Shown: positions 1 through 17,637 of the stretch, piece after piece
Layout: the number at the start of each line of letters is the position of its first letter
How positions within the stretch are numbered: position 1 is the first letter of the stretch
From: Brachionus manjavacas
Lineage: Eukaryota > Rotifera > Eurotatoria > Ploima > Brachionidae
Reading direction: 5' to 3'
Length of the DNA stretch: 64,000 nucleotides
NCBI GenBank assembly: GCA_019054805.1
Contig: JAHQIY010000018.1
Coordinates: 1,240,001-1,304,000, forward strand
Translations under genes and position numbers: made by a program
The notes under the pieces: model-generated
What the model was told of the DNA's origin: nothing
The model's database searches: none
What the model saw: the letters and a program-made list of their open reading frames with translations, nothing else

Positions 1-1188
1 ATAAATTTTCAAACAAATAACTTTTTTTTTTTTATATTAAAAGATAATTAATTAATAAAAAATTTTAATTTTCTTTATTATTCACAGATTTTGCGCATTT
101 TTATGAGATTTTTATAGTTGATGCAACTATGAACGTTTCACCTTGTTACATTCATATTAGTAATTTTGAACTTATGAAAAAAAAGTTTTTCAATTTTTTA
201 TCATTTTGTTCTGTTCTTTGGTGATGAATTTCACAAAACCTGTCTATCATCAATTTTTTTATGCTATTAGTTTTATTATTCGGTGATTTTTCACCTGAAA
301 AATCAATATTTAAATTTTAAAAAAAAATTTAATTTTAAAATATAGAAAAGAATAACTTTAATGTCAGAAAATTGTACAACAAAAAAAGAAGAGAGCTTTT
401 GTTTTTAGAAAGAAGTTTTTTTGTTCTTGAAAATATCATTCTCATTGAAAAATAGAGGCATTGTAAAACTCTTTGGGTGACATGTTCTCTTCTAACTTTG
501 ACCGAATGGTTCCATAAATATTATCATTGATGCATTGATGAATCATGATGAATGTCTCTGTATTAGTTTAAATCATGATAAAGAAAAAATTCTCGTAGAG
601 AAAATATTTAAATAGAAAATTTTGATTATCTATAAATTATACTTACTTTAATTATAACACAAAAAACTAGATTACAAAATCAAAAAAAAATTGTTTTTTA
701 AATTGACAAAAAGCCTTCTTTTCAGTCTGTAATCGTTTTGTTAATATTTAACTTTTTTCGATCTAAAGACTGTCAAGAAATGTTTAAATCTATTCTGAGT
801 AGTCTGAGGGAGGTAACCTCAATTCTCTATTTGATAAAAATAGAATTTTTCGGTCCAGAAATAAAATACAAAGAATACAAATTAAGTCTGTTAAAGGGCT
901 ATTAAATAGATATTTTTTACTTTTGCTTTATTGAATCAATTATGTATCGATGATATTGAAATTTTGGTAAATTTTAATCAAGAATAAATGTTTAAAAAAA
1001 CTTTTTCACCATGTTCAGCAGCACTTCGAGAATACAGATTATACAATTTAATTATTTGATAAATGAAAGGAAAAAATTAAAGTAAACAAAAAAAAAACTC
1101 ATTTACATTTCTAAATTAATCACCATTTGAAATACTGATTAAATAAGGCAACAAAAAGAAAACATAACAAAACAATGAAAACATTAGA
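1..1188. other. Intergenic AT-rich DNA, no gene seen
   Basis: I see no plausible exon here. The stretch is AT-rich with short homopolymer runs and lies downstream of the RBPJ stop codon. It probably includes the RBPJ 3' UTR, but no clear poly(A) signal can be singled out because AATAAA-like strings are common by chance. Confidence 0.6.
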
Positions 1189-6617
<5,429 letters not shown>

Positions 6618-7154
6618 TCAAATGTGAATGACCTTTTTGTTTTGTTTTTCTACTTTGTTTTTTGTGTATACTTGAGTTTGGATTTTATTTAAATTATGTG
6701 TTTTAGACAACAACTTCACAACGAGAAAAGATTAAAAGCACAAATGTTCAGATTCACATTTGGATGGGAGAAAAGAAAATTATTTATTTATTTAGAAAAA
6801 AAAAAAAAAACTCAACTAAAGATGATGGTGATGAATATGAAAATGATGATGATGATGATGTTTTGTCAAAATTTAATCTTGTTAGTTTATTTAGAGTCTA
6901 TTCATACCTTTTTTTGTTTTGTTTTGTTTTATTAACGGTTGTACAAAAATGTTTCCTTTACAGATTAGAGTCTGAACAAACATTTCCTAAGGCTATGTTT
7001 TTGTTTTTGTGCTCGAGATAAAAAACATTGTTGGCCACTAATTAATTGTTTGTTCATCACACAATCTGCAAATGATGCCGCCCACTCTAGATTATCAACA
7101 TCACATGTTTAACTCACTTACCGTATATCATCAAATAAAACAAGGTTCTAAAAT

Positions 7155-7205
7155 AAATTATTATTATTATTATTATTATTTATTGAATTAAGCCTCATAG
7201 GCAAA
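7155..7205 (-). repeat. Probable LINE 3' tail, GCCTATGAGGCTTAA plus (AAT)n
   Basis: Read on the minus strand, the segment has GCCTATGAGGCTTAATTC followed by an (AAT)n tail. A related end, GGCAATGAGGCTTAAATAA, lies at about 10210-10230 on the minus strand. A short hairpin (GCCTATGAGGC or GGCAATGAGGC) before a trinucleotide tail is typical of some non-LTR retrotransposon 3' ends. The family is not identified. Confidence 0.4.
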
Positions 7206-7604
7206 AAAAAAATAAAAAAAAATAAAAAAAAAATAATAAAAAAAAATAAAAAAAAAATAAAAAGTTATGTTTTTCGATTTTATACATGACCAGATTTACC
7301 GAATCAACGAACCGGTGATTTTTTTCTGCAAATATGTGCTCAATAATCAAAATAGACGTCCTCGATTTATAGTCAGTAACATTTATATGTATTTTATTTT
7401 CCAAACTTGCCAGTTGTTTACACAGTGAGGTATTCTTTTGCCCAAAAATAATATATTTTTCTCCAAAGTAAATCAATAAGTCATAACACATCTTGCTATT
7501 TTCTAATTGTTTGAGTAAAAATATCTTGTGCTTTAAAAAGATTTGTTCAATTTTTTCCACCTTTAGAGCCTCTTGCAAGGAATAAAAGAAAAGAAATTAG
7601 TTTT

Positions 7605-7822
7605 TTTCCTAAAACCTGAACTATGTAAACATGTGCCACTACTAAAAATCTATGTATTCTTAACTTTTTTTTTTTTTTAGCCTATTTACTTTATTTTGAT
7701 TTTCTTTTTATTGCATTTTATTAACTTTAACTTAAACTTTAATTTTATTTTATTTTTTATTTTGATTTTTTTAATTTATTTTGAAGGAGCCCTAGCTCGG
7801 TACAGAAAACAAATAAAAAAAA
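7605..7822 (+). repeat. Retroposon 3' end, copy A
   Basis: The segment runs from CCTAAAACCTGAACTATGTAAACATG through T-rich sequence to GAAGGAGCCCTAGCTCGGTACAG and an AAACAAATAAA tail. The same order of blocks is found at 8940-9205, and a third copy lies on the minus strand at 22955-23060. The hairpin GAGCCCTAGCTC before an (AAAT)n tail suggests a SINE or LINE 3' end. Confidence 0.55.
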
Positions 7823-7878
7823 GATAATTTTTTCTTCCTTATTAGAAACAGGAAATTACATTTTTTCAATTTTTTTCC

Positions 7879-8523
7879 TTATTCACTCCTTGTGGAGCAT
7901 AGGGCCCTTACTTTTGATTTCCACTCAAGTCGATCTTTTGCCTTTACCTTTTCTTCTCCCCATGTCATTCCCATTTCGATGAGCTCTTTCGTGATTGTTG
8001 ACCTCCATGTTACTGCTGGTCTTGCTACCTTACGTCGCCCTTGAGGTGTCCATTGAAGGGCTCTTTTTGGTATCCGTGTTTCTTTCAATCTAAGTACATG
8101 CCCGAGCCATCGCAGTCTTTTGTTCTTAATGCATTGACTTAATGGCTCTGAATTTGTTCTTCTGTTTAGGTCAGCATTCGACAATGTCTCAGGCCAGTGT
8201 TTCCCGAGAATCCTCCGCAGGCTTCTCGTGTGGAATGTGTTGAGACTTTTCCTGTCAGATTCACACATCCCCCAACATTCACTTCCGTACATCAGTGTTG
8301 CTTTTACTACACTGTTGTATAGTTTAAGTTTTGTTTCCTTAATGTAGCTGGTTGACTTCCATACTGGTTTGAGTCTTGCGAAAGCACTCTTTGCTTTTGA
8401 AAGTCTTTTCTTAATGTCTCTGTGTGCTCCCATCGCTGTACTGATGGTGCTTCCTTAGTATGTGAATTCGTTTACACACTCGATTGGTGCGCCATCGATG
8501 GCGATACATGTTTTCCATGACAT
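7879..8523 (-). pseudogene. 5'-truncated non-LTR retrotransposon reverse transcriptase, C-terminal part
   Basis: The longest open part (8433..7879, 184 codons) matches the C-terminal region of LINE reverse transcriptases: LYNSVVKATLMYGSECW, then RRILGKHWPET, then LRWLGHVLRL, then a GRRKVARPAVTWR segment and the ending LCSTRSE. Upstream codons continue the same frame (IDGAPIECVNEFTY), but an in-frame TAA follows where the family normally continues YLGS. The copy is therefore dead, and everything upstream of about 8523 is missing. The clade (RTE-like or related) cannot be fixed by eye. Confidence 0.8.
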
Positions 8524-8939
8524 AGCCCTTTTTTTTCTTTTTTTTTATTCAAAAATTAATTAAAAAAAGGCTTCGAACTAACATTCTAAAATAAAAATAT
8601 AAATATATAATCTCGCACAGGACATACAAGAAGGTTCACTGTCTAAAGCAAATGTTAGACAAACTATTTTTGGCATAATCAGAAAAAATATAGAGATGAG
8701 TTGTACGAAATTCTTTGAAAACGATGGCAATAATAGTCTCTTTGTTTATCTTGAGAATCTTTAAAGAAGGATTTAAAGATTTTTCATCTGGAAACGAATC
8801 TGATTGACCTGCTTCGGGTTCAAAGAGATTACAGTCCCGCAGTTCCCTAATGACCTAGTCACTATAAACATAAATCATCATCGTCAACTATCAATATTGA
8901 CTACCCAACTCCATTGTGTAATTGCTACCTTACTATTTC

Positions 8940-9205
8940 TTCTTTTTTTCCTGAAACTTGAACTATTTAAACATGAGCCACATGTAACAATCTTTTCCAA
9001 TTTTATATATTCTTAATTTTCATTTATTTAGCTTATTTACTTTTTTTTAATTCTTTTTTTTTGTTTTTTTTTTATCTTATTTTATTAACTTTAATTTTAT
9101 TTTATTTTATTTCATTTTTATTTTATTTTTTTTAATTTTTAACTTATTCTGAAGGAGCTCTAGCTCGGTACAGAAAACAAATAAATAAATAAATAAAAAT
9201 AATCA
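8940..9205 (+). repeat. Retroposon 3' end, copy B
   Basis: A second copy of the 7605-7822 repeat, with GAACTATTTAAACATGAGCCA at the left and GAAGGAGCTCTAGCTCGGTA, CAGAAAAC and a clean (AAAT)n tail at the right. The tail is longer than in copy A, which suggests a younger insertion. Confidence 0.55.
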
Positions 9206-11807
9206 ACATTCGAAATGACGCATTCTGCCCAGTAAAAATAAAAAAAATAGTTTTCATCATAAAAAATAATAATGTTCTTTTCCTGTTTATCATAGCACAA
9301 ATTCCTATTTTTTATTTTTGACTCAAATACTAGCAACAAGCTTCTTCTATTTGTTGTTACTTCTGAACAGAACAAAATATTTGTTATTTTTGTTGTTTCA
9401 TTTATAGCGCGTCATCAATTACTCATCAATTATTTTTAACATAATAATATTCATTGAGATTTTTTAAAAATTTTTGAGCTCTAAGTCTTAATTTGTATAC
9501 TGGGAAGCAAATACAAATATAAACAAATCAAGTAAAAGCCGGACATTTCAGCGATTTCAAGACGCTCTTGAATAGATCCAAAAGAAAGCCAATTTCTTTA
9601 TTCTTTTTTTCTTTTTATAGGACCTTATTGGACCCTATTTTTCAATGTTAATTACGATTGAAATTAAGTCTTTTTTATAATTAACTAAATGCAATAATTT
9701 ATTTAAAAAGAAATTATATCAAATTCGATGCAGCATTAATACACACAATAAAATGCACTCACAACATAAACAAAATGAACTCATTCGAGTCTATTTTTCT
9801 GGATATCATTTTTTTTTAATATTTTTAATTATATTAATTACTGCTATCAGACTTAGGTAAAAAAAAAAATTCGGTTTGAAATTTTCCTGGTTGTCAATTG
9901 AGCTTCCCGTAGGCTCTTCCGGTTCTTGTGTCCTTTCTGGTGGCTTTAAAAATGCCAAACATGATGATCATTCTGTCATTATTTCAATTTAAACATCTCT
10001 TTTATTTTTCATACATATAATAACTAATTTTTTTTTAATTTCTTATTAAATTTACTTATTTTAATAGGAGGCGCACTCAATATAATAAAGAAAGCGAAAT
10101 AAGATTCGTTCTTAACAAGAGTTGCAAATATCAAAATCTTTGTGAACTTTTCAGACTACAATGTATATTGTAATTACTCAATTTCAATCACTGATTGATA
10201 CATTTTTTTATTATTTAAGCCTCATTGCCAAAATTAATAACTAAAAATTAGTTTTATAAAAAAATTAAAAAATACAAATGTAAATTTAAAACGCAAGTTC
10301 AAAATTAAGCTACAAGATTTCAGGAGAAATTTCAACAAATTAGGATCATGATCAAATCTAAATTTCAAATCAGAATTTTTAAGTTTTGATTATTAAAAAA
10401 GGTATATTTATCAATCTTTTAAATAATAAATTTACAAAGAAAATTGCATGAATTTTTAACTGATATAAAATAAAATCTTAATCAAAATTTTAAAGAATTG
10501 AAATACAAAGTTCAACTTTGTTTCGCTGTAATATATTTTAATTAATATTTAACTATTATTAAAAGCCATAATTTGCATACCTTAATGTGGATTTTAATTT
10601 CAAAAAAGTTTCAAAAAGTCTATTTCATCATTTTTATCAAGACTCTAATCTATTAAGTTTTGATCATGTGAACAAGATCATCAACCTCAAGTTGTCTATT
10701 TTTTTCAATTAAATTTTCACTTTTATTTTTAGTCTTTTTATATTGATAATTTTTAAATCAATTTAAATTAAATAAATGAAGCGTCAATCAGTATTTTGAA
10801 GCCTTTTGATTAAACATTGATAATGTAAAAAATAGCATTTATTTGAACGGTCAGCTTTTTGGTATATTTTTATTTGGCAAAGACAATTTTTTTCATGCGA
10901 TTCTAAACTCAAAATTTAAACCATATTTTTGTGAGCATCAATTCACAATAAATCAGACTTATTTTTAAGTCAAGTCAAGTCAATGACTTAAAATCTCGAC
11001 TAAACTTCACTAAAAAAATGAAAAAAAATTTTAAGACATTGGCATTGACTTAAAAAAATAAATAATAAGTCATGACTTTGACTTAAATTTTTCTGACTTA
11101 GACTTAAAACTGTGACTTAAAAACAAGTCTGCAATAAATGATGCTGTGAATATTAATTTTTTTTTTAAAAGAAAAGAAATTTAGAAAAAAACCTGTAGCT
11201 TTTATTTGAATATTTATGAATTTATTAAAAACTAAGCTAAAGAAAATCTTTAAAGTCGACTTGTTTAAATGAATAGAAAATTTTGCCAAATATTTAAATT
11301 AATAACTTATGCGACTTTAAATATTTTTAAAATAATAAAGAACAAACTTGAAAAATTACTTACTGAATAATTGTTGAATTTTTGATGAATGTCCTTTTTA
11401 TTTTTAATCAAAAAAGACAGTACATTTTAATAACTTATTCTTGTTTAAAAAAAATATAAAAAAAAATAAAAATTTGCTAAATTTAGTTAAAATTTTAAAA
11501 TTTCAAAATTAAATTGAAAAATCGATTATTGATCTGCGAGGTTAACTTTGCAATAATAAAAGAAATCTAAAGTTGATACGTAAAACGTTTGATTTGTCTG
11601 AAACATCTAAATTAAAAAAATAACAATAACAATAATAAAAATAGTTTATAAATAAATAAAAATGGCAATATCAATTTCGAATTTAATTTTAACAAAATTT
11701 GTTAGTTATTGTTAAATAAATTTTGTTATACCAATATTCACTTTGAAAAAGCTATTGATGTTGTATTTGAACAAAATTGCTCTCAACTTCACTCTCCCAA
11801 AAAATTA

Positions 11808-11850
<43 letters not shown>

Positions 11851-12395
11851 AGCTTGTTGTAACTTATATTATTATTATTTATTATTATTTTGACCTAAAA
11901 ATTTAAACAGTTTTTTCTTTTTGCAGTAAATTTTTATGTGTAATGTGCAAAGAGCTACCATAGGTGACCTCCTAGTAGGCCACCTCCGCAAGCTAGTCTT
12001 GCTGTAGCTTATATATATTATTATATTATTATTATTATATATTTGTTACCATGATCTTATATAATGAGTGTTATTTACTTGAACTTATCCGAGGGTTAAA
12101 ATATTTTATTGTTTGCAAATTTTGTCTAATAATACGATTTAAAAAAAGAGAAAAAAAAAAAAAAAAAAGTTGGATAATTTAATTTATTAAAATTTGAAGA
12201 AAAAAAAAATTATATATATTTAATTGTTTGCAAATTTTGTTTAATAATACGATTTGAAAAAAAAAGAGGAAAAAAAAAGAGAAGACATTTAAATAAGAAT
12301 TAAATCTGAGTTTTTCGAACCAAGATAACTCAAGCACCATAGTGGCACATTTTTATGCACAAGCGAAATATAATTAGACAAAATTAGATACAAAT
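9206..12395. other. Intergenic, repeat-rich, no gene supported
   Basis: I see no exon with recognisable protein content. It holds long A/T tracts, an (AT)n tract followed by a T run of about 30 (11808-11850), two LINE-like 3' ends (11851-11890 and 11944-12045) and a locally GC-richer patch at 9895-9950 that I cannot assign. Two nearly identical segments occur at about 12105-12150 and 12220-12265 (TTGCAAATTTTGTTTAATAA type), a local tandem duplication. Confidence 0.5.
11851..12045 (+). repeat. LINE-like 3' ends with hairpin and (TTA)n tail
   Basis: Two adjacent ends share the pattern AGCTTGTTGTAACTTATATT followed by ATTATTATT. The second (11944-12045) reads ACCATAGGTGACC, then the hairpin GCAAGCTAGTCTTGC, then GTAGCTTATATATATTATT. 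A third relative at 53590-53685 reads ACCATAGATGGGAT, then GCAAGTCTAGCTTGC, then the same tail. Hairpin plus microsatellite tail is a usual 3' signature of LINEs and their SINEs. Confidence 0.45.
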
Positions 12396-15300
12396 TTAGT
12401 GTTCCATGTGGTCGGGATTTTTTCTCAAAATAGCAAAGCCTTCAAGGACTGGCGTCAACGAAATGAATTCATCGGTGGCCAATTCGGCGCGTTCGCCATA
12501 CGCCAACAAGACAGGCGTAGTATGAGTCTGAAAACCGGTGATTGTTTTTGGCTTGCCGGCTTGACCAACCACGTCAACCGCTTGACCAACACGGACTGTG
12601 ATCGGCAACGGGTTTAGCTTTTCATCGAATGTGATCAGCATCCTAGGCTGCATGGCCAGTGCCAAATTAAAGAGCATGTAATGCGATTTGGCCAAAATGA
12701 TGTTCTTTACGTCCAAAAAACTGACCAAAACGGCCAACAGACCGCCGACAGCCACTCGATTGAGCAAAAATTTGTGACTATGATAGGGCGATATGGTCAT
12801 GGTGCCTTTGCCCATGTGAGTCAAGCCTTGAGCCAAACGCACCATGAACAAATTGTTCTGGTCTTTGGCATGATACATGGCCAATTGTCTTAGCATGGCG
12901 GCCAAACGAGCATTGTTGGTGCCGGCGCCCACCAGCCCCATGGCAAATATCGAATTGTGTGCCACTTCGGCGTCCGAGTCGTGAGAAAACTTGGACAATG
13001 TGTCCAAAATGTTCAACTTGGGATTGGACAAGCTAATGAGGCCGAGAGCGAGCGGAACAGCTCGTTTAATGACCGGCTCGCCGTAATGAAGCAAATGGCC
13101 AAATGTTCTGAGAGCCATTTCGGCGCCAATTTCTTCGTTCATGCCAATGAGAGAAATGCCCAATACGGCCACTGCTTGATGCATATTGGAGCTCATTTGA
13201 GACGAACTGCCAGTTGATGTGGCAGCTGAGTCGTCGTCTTTTTTCTCTTTTTTGTCCTTGTCGTCTTTTTTGTCCTTGTCGTCTTTTTTGTCCTTGTCGT
13301 CTTTTTTGTCCTTGCTGTCTTTATTGCTTGTGGCTGTGGTGGTGGCTGTGGTGGTGGTGTCGACTTGGATGTGTTCGCTGCAAATGCTAAGCAATTGTTG
13401 CACTTTGAGCACATTGCCTGAGCCAGCGTAGGCGCACACGTCCACCAAAATGGTTGCCAACGATTGCAATGGTTCTGGTATGGCCTTGAGCGACTCGAGT
13501 ATAACATCGACTTGTTCGCCCTTGCCCAAATACACGAGGCCAATGGCCAAGGCCAAAAATTTCGAAAATGTCTCGTTGAGCTGTTGTTCGGTGCGTTCGA
13601 GCAGTGTTTGCATGAGAGTCGAAGTGATCTCGCCATTGGCGCTGCCTACGCCGATCAGACCAAGCGAGAGCGCAGCCACGCCGATCACTTCCATGTTTGC
13701 CGACGAGTCGCACAAAATGGCCGAGCATAGCGCTATGGCGTCTTGTCTATTTTTGCCAGCGTACGCAATGCCCAGGCCAAGAATGGACGCTATGCGAATG
13801 CTGTTGTTTTTGTGATTGACATAGTCGGATAGAAGAGCCAACGCTGGATCGCATTCGTTTTGCACGCCCGCATTCACAATGCCGCACGCCAACAACGCGC
13901 CCGCCTTCACATACTCCTCGTCCGAGTACAAGTACTTGTCGATTTGTGTTAGGCCGTTTTCGACGTCCCACAAAGACAACAGGCCCAGAGTGGCCGTGGT
14001 GCTCATGATGCCGTGCTCTTTGTTCTTGTGTATCCACACGTTGGCCTCTTTGTCGTCGCTCATCAATTTGTCTTTGGCAAAGGCGGCGTTCACAAACCCG
14101 TTGACAAACGAAGCGGCCAAATTTTGACGCGCCGAGTCCACTTGAGACTGATACGATCGGCTCGTTTCCAAATGAGTCTTGTAAATGTCCTCGGGCACTT
14201 TGGCCTCCATGATGTCGAGTTCGCGCGCCAAATTCAAAAAGTTTTCACTCAACCGCGAATTGTTCATTATTTCTTTTATTTGCTCGGCGTCCTCGATCCG
14301 CGACTCGTCTATGTCCCAGTAGACTTGCTGGCGAGCCAACACGAACGCCAATTGTTTTCTCACCAACGGGTCCGCGCACGTGTAGAACACCGACTGCATC
14401 AAGTCCATGTCGTTTAGTTGCACGGCACATCGCAGCGCCAACACGTCCTCATTGAACTTTTGGTAGATCTTGACAGCTGTTCGAATCAATATTGAGTCTT
14501 CGGGCTCGGCCACGTACGGCACACAGCTCAACAAGTACAGACACACACGTTGATACGTGTCCTTTTCGGTCTGAGTCACAATCAAATGAATGTGTTCGAT
14601 TTCCATTAGGAGATCGCACGCGTCCGCTTCGGCATTGTGTGCCATGTAGAACGCGACCATTTCTTGTGCCAACTTCAACAAGTCCTCTTTGCTAATGGTC
14701 ACCTGAGGCTCCCAAGTCAACTCGACGTCTTCGCTTATCTCTTTCTCTTTCTCTTTGCCTCTCTCTTTCTCTTTGCCTTTCTCTGTGCCTCTCTCTTGGC
14801 TTTTCTCTGCGGCCGCGATTCGGCGCTCGTCTCCTTCTTTTTGCTGTCCCCCTTCGTCCATTTGATTCCACTGAGCTGTGAGCTCGGATGTCAAGTGACG
14901 CACGTACTCGTGGCCCCATTCGCCAACTGTTTCTCTTGAGCTCAAGTATCTGTACTTTAAGCATTCTCGTTTTTCGCTAATCGTCATGCCCAGCACCGAT
15001 AAAATGTCAGCGCAAAATTCCTTTTTCATTTATTTATTATTAAAAAATTACAACAACAACAACAACAAAAGAAATTTTTTTTTTTTAATAAAATTTTTTT
15101 TTTTAATAAAATAATTTGTTTTTTCTGCTCTTACCTTGGTAGTTTTGTCAAAGATTTTCTCGTAGACACCTTTGAGTGTGTCGTATTGATTGCGCAGAAA
15201 TTTGAGCGGCTTGGGCACACTGGTCATCGAGCTTGTCGACTCCTTTATTTTGGTGCGCAAAATTTCCAACGCTGGCTTGTACAGTTTTTCGTCATTTTCT

Positions 15301-15452
15301 GTCAATCGCTGGACACACAACAACAGCTCGTCTTTGAGCTGTTTGTCTTCGTCGCTCAAGTCTTCATCTTCGACCACTACTTTGGCCTTGTTTTTTTCGC
15401 CATCTTTTTTCACTTCACTCTTGCTTATTTCTTTGCTTTTTTCGCTCACCAT
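12396..15452 (-). CDS. PSMD2: 26S proteasome non-ATPase regulatory subunit 2 (Rpn1)
   Basis: Rpn1 is a base scaffold of the 19S regulatory particle and a docking site for ubiquitin, shuttle factors and Ubp6. Exon 1 is 15452..15135 (starting MVSEKSKE, 106 codons). Exon 2 is 15020..12396, joined in phase 0 across a 114 bp intron, giving about 980 aa against about 908 in human. Visible family blocks are [40 protein letters not shown], the toroidal PC repeats ([33 protein letters not shown]), [12 protein letters not shown] and the conserved C-terminus ([20 protein letters not shown]). Extra length comes from two charged low-complexity insertions: a K/E/R-rich one near residues 165-205 and a KKDDKD repeat before the second PC half. 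Codon use is clearly GC-richer than the flanks. Confidence 0.96.
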
Positions 15453-16737
15453 TTTTTTTTCCTTCAACAAATTCTAAACAAAAAAAAGTCCACTATTAAT
15501 AAACAATAAATTTTTAGTCAAAATGAAGAACATTTAAAGATATTTGGTCACTTATACAAGATGACTATTTCGTTTTGAAGTTGAAATTTTTGTTCGAAAA
15601 TTTTCATCTTTAGTTTCTAAAATGAGATCTTGAAATTTCAAATTTTGCTGACACAATATCTACTGCAAGTAAGTAGAGCTAAAATGAATGTAATGATTTG
15701 AAATTGAAATTTTTCCTTTTCGTTTCAAGTGCAGATTTGTGATAAATAAAGTTGTGCACAAATTAAAACAAAAATAGAACTTTTTTTTTTTTTTTTTTAA
15801 TAAATTATACGATAGTTATTTTTTTTTTATTTTTTTTTTTTTATCAATTCAATTATTTAGTGATATTTGCTAATTTTCAGCATAGTTTCATTTAATTTAC
15901 TTTTACATTTTCTTATGAATGTTGATCACTTAGTGGATCACTTAATTTAAAATTGGATTTAAAAAAGGATATACAAAATGCATTCAGAATGCTAAAATGC
16001 CCAAAATCCTGGGTTTATAGCACTTGAAAAATGGAATTTGAGTTTATGTTTTCAGTTAGGTACTTCACCAAAAACCATCTGATTTGAATCTAATGCTCAA
16101 TCATTTCTCTAGTTAATTTTTAGCATTTATCGGAAAATTTTTAAAACTCAAAAATAAAAAATCAAAAACTTACTTTGTTTGAATATATTTTATAAAATTC
16201 ATCAATTTACAAATAAAAATATGAACTTCATGCTAAATACAAAGAGAGAATTTAGAAAAAAAAAAATTAATTAAAAACATTTGTATATTAGTTAATATTA
16301 AAATTAAGCAAAAAATTGTCAATTAATATATTTATCATTTAATCATTATTATTATTTGGTATATCAAACGAATTATTTGTTGACTTCTTGTCGAATACAG
16401 AGTTTTTCAGATATCTTTTTTTGGATGTATACAATGCTACAAATTAAAGTATTTATCGGTAATTGTTTAAAGGTAAAACAATGCTAAAAGAAAAAAGATT
16501 AAGCAACAATTTCCAAAGAAATGATAAGTATTTTATTTTTGTAATTTTTGGAAGTCTTTAATAAAATTCACAATGTTCACTTTTCTTAGAATCGATACGA
16601 TCAAATTGAATGGTACTCAATTCTACCGATTAGAGAATATATTTTCAAAAGTATTGTTTAAAAATAAAGAGGTTTCAGCATTCAATATACTTTAATTTAT
16701 TTTCAAACAAAAAAAAAAAAATTAAAAAAAAAATTCT
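15453..16737. other. Intergenic AT-rich DNA, no gene seen
   Basis: This region contains the PSMD2 upstream region and the sulfotransferase 3' flank. It has long T/A runs (15781-15842) and no exon-like sequence. Confidence 0.55.
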
Positions 16738-17637
16738 TCAATAAATAAACTTAAAAGTTCGGAGCATATCTATTTCTTTGGTCACCAAATGTTCATCATA
16801 ATCACTTATTTTGCCAACCCAGTTGTTCAGTGAATCGGCATTTATTTCTTTTTTCAATCCATATAAAGAATACTCATGTTTGGAGAGTTTGATGTCTTTT
16901 CCCAAATATTTTTGATGATTTAAAAATCTGTCAGTCCATTTCAAATTCAAAAATTTTGCCATCTCTCCAACCTCTTGTTCGGGATTTGCAACCAGCTTGT
17001 TATAATAAATAATCTTACAATAATCAGATCCTGTTTCAATGCATTGATCGTATGCGTTTTTGTTTTTCCAATTCCACAATTTTAATAATTTGAAAAAATT
17101 TTTGAAAGATTTTTTCACATGTGATCTCTTCATCCATGAAAAAGACGACTCACGTCCATCTCTTACAACCAAAATAAACTTTGAATTTGGAAAAAGTTCT
17201 TTGAACAATTTTATGTATTGATAATTTGCAGGCTCTTTATTGCAGATACGATACGTGGGATACACATTGTTCAAGTAATTATAAAAAGCAAACAAGCTTA
17301 AAGCTTTCCGGAGCTTTTCAAAATATAAAGTCGACGTTTTCGAGAATAATTTTTTTTTCAAGGTGACATTTAAAAAAGAGAGCGAGTCTACGGAAACTTT
17401 TATTTCTGGTCCACATTTGCATTCCGGGTGAACATCTAGAAGCGATCTAACAAGTGAAGTGCCAGAACTTTTGAAGCCACCGACTAAAATTAAAGGCTCG
17501 TTAAAAACATTCTCAAAATTAAAGCCAGACGATGTATTTGATTTTGTCAATTCTGCTGATATTTTCTCACGGCTAAAAATTAAAAAAACAAATTGTATTA
17601 AACAAAAAAAGAAAAAAAATATTTCTATTTTATTCAT
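16738..17637 (-). CDS. Tyrosylprotein-sulfotransferase-like enzyme (TPST family), copy 1
   Basis: A single-exon 299 aa type II membrane protein of the Golgi sulfotransferase family, which uses PAPS as sulfate donor. A short cytoplasmic N-terminus is followed by a hydrophobic anchor (about residues 5-22). The 5'-phosphosulfate loop reads ILVGGFKSSGTSLVRSLLD, and HPECKCGPEIKV carries the acidic residue equivalent to the TPST catalytic Glu. The 3'-phosphate site reads FILVVRDGRESSFSW. Family C-terminal blocks (YNKLVANPEQEVGEMAKFL, SLNNWVGKISDYD) follow. The last third is almost identical to the gene at 32637-33530, whereas the first two thirds are much more divergent. The first 42 codons are also present, inverted, at 28196-28320. 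The true substrate is unknown. Confidence 0.88.
   Translation of the reverse strand: MNKIEIFFFFFCLIQFVFLIFSREKISAELTKSNTSSGFNFENVFNEPLILVGGFKSSGTSLVRSLLDVHPECKCGPEIKVSVDSLSFLNVTLKKKLFSKTSTLYFEKLRKALSLFAFYNYLNNVYPTYRICNKEPANYQYIKLFKELFPNSKFILVVRDGRESSFSWMKRSHVKKSFKNFFKLLKLWNWKNKNAYDQCIETGSDYCKIIYYNKLVANPEQEVGEMAKFLNLKWTDRFLNHQKYLGKDIKLSKHEYSLYGLKKEINADSLNNWVGKISDYDEHLVTKEIDMLRTFKFIY

Noticed and set aside
7195-7578. 127-codon minus-strand frame
   Set aside because: Ends in A/T simple sequence and has no recognisable domain or splice partner; more likely retroelement-derived.
14637-14939. Long plus-strand open frame opposite PSMD2
   Set aside because: Shadow of the K/E-rich coding stretch: CTTTCTCTTT read as Leu/Phe-rich sequence. 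Other antisense frames in 12.4-15.5 kb are the same.
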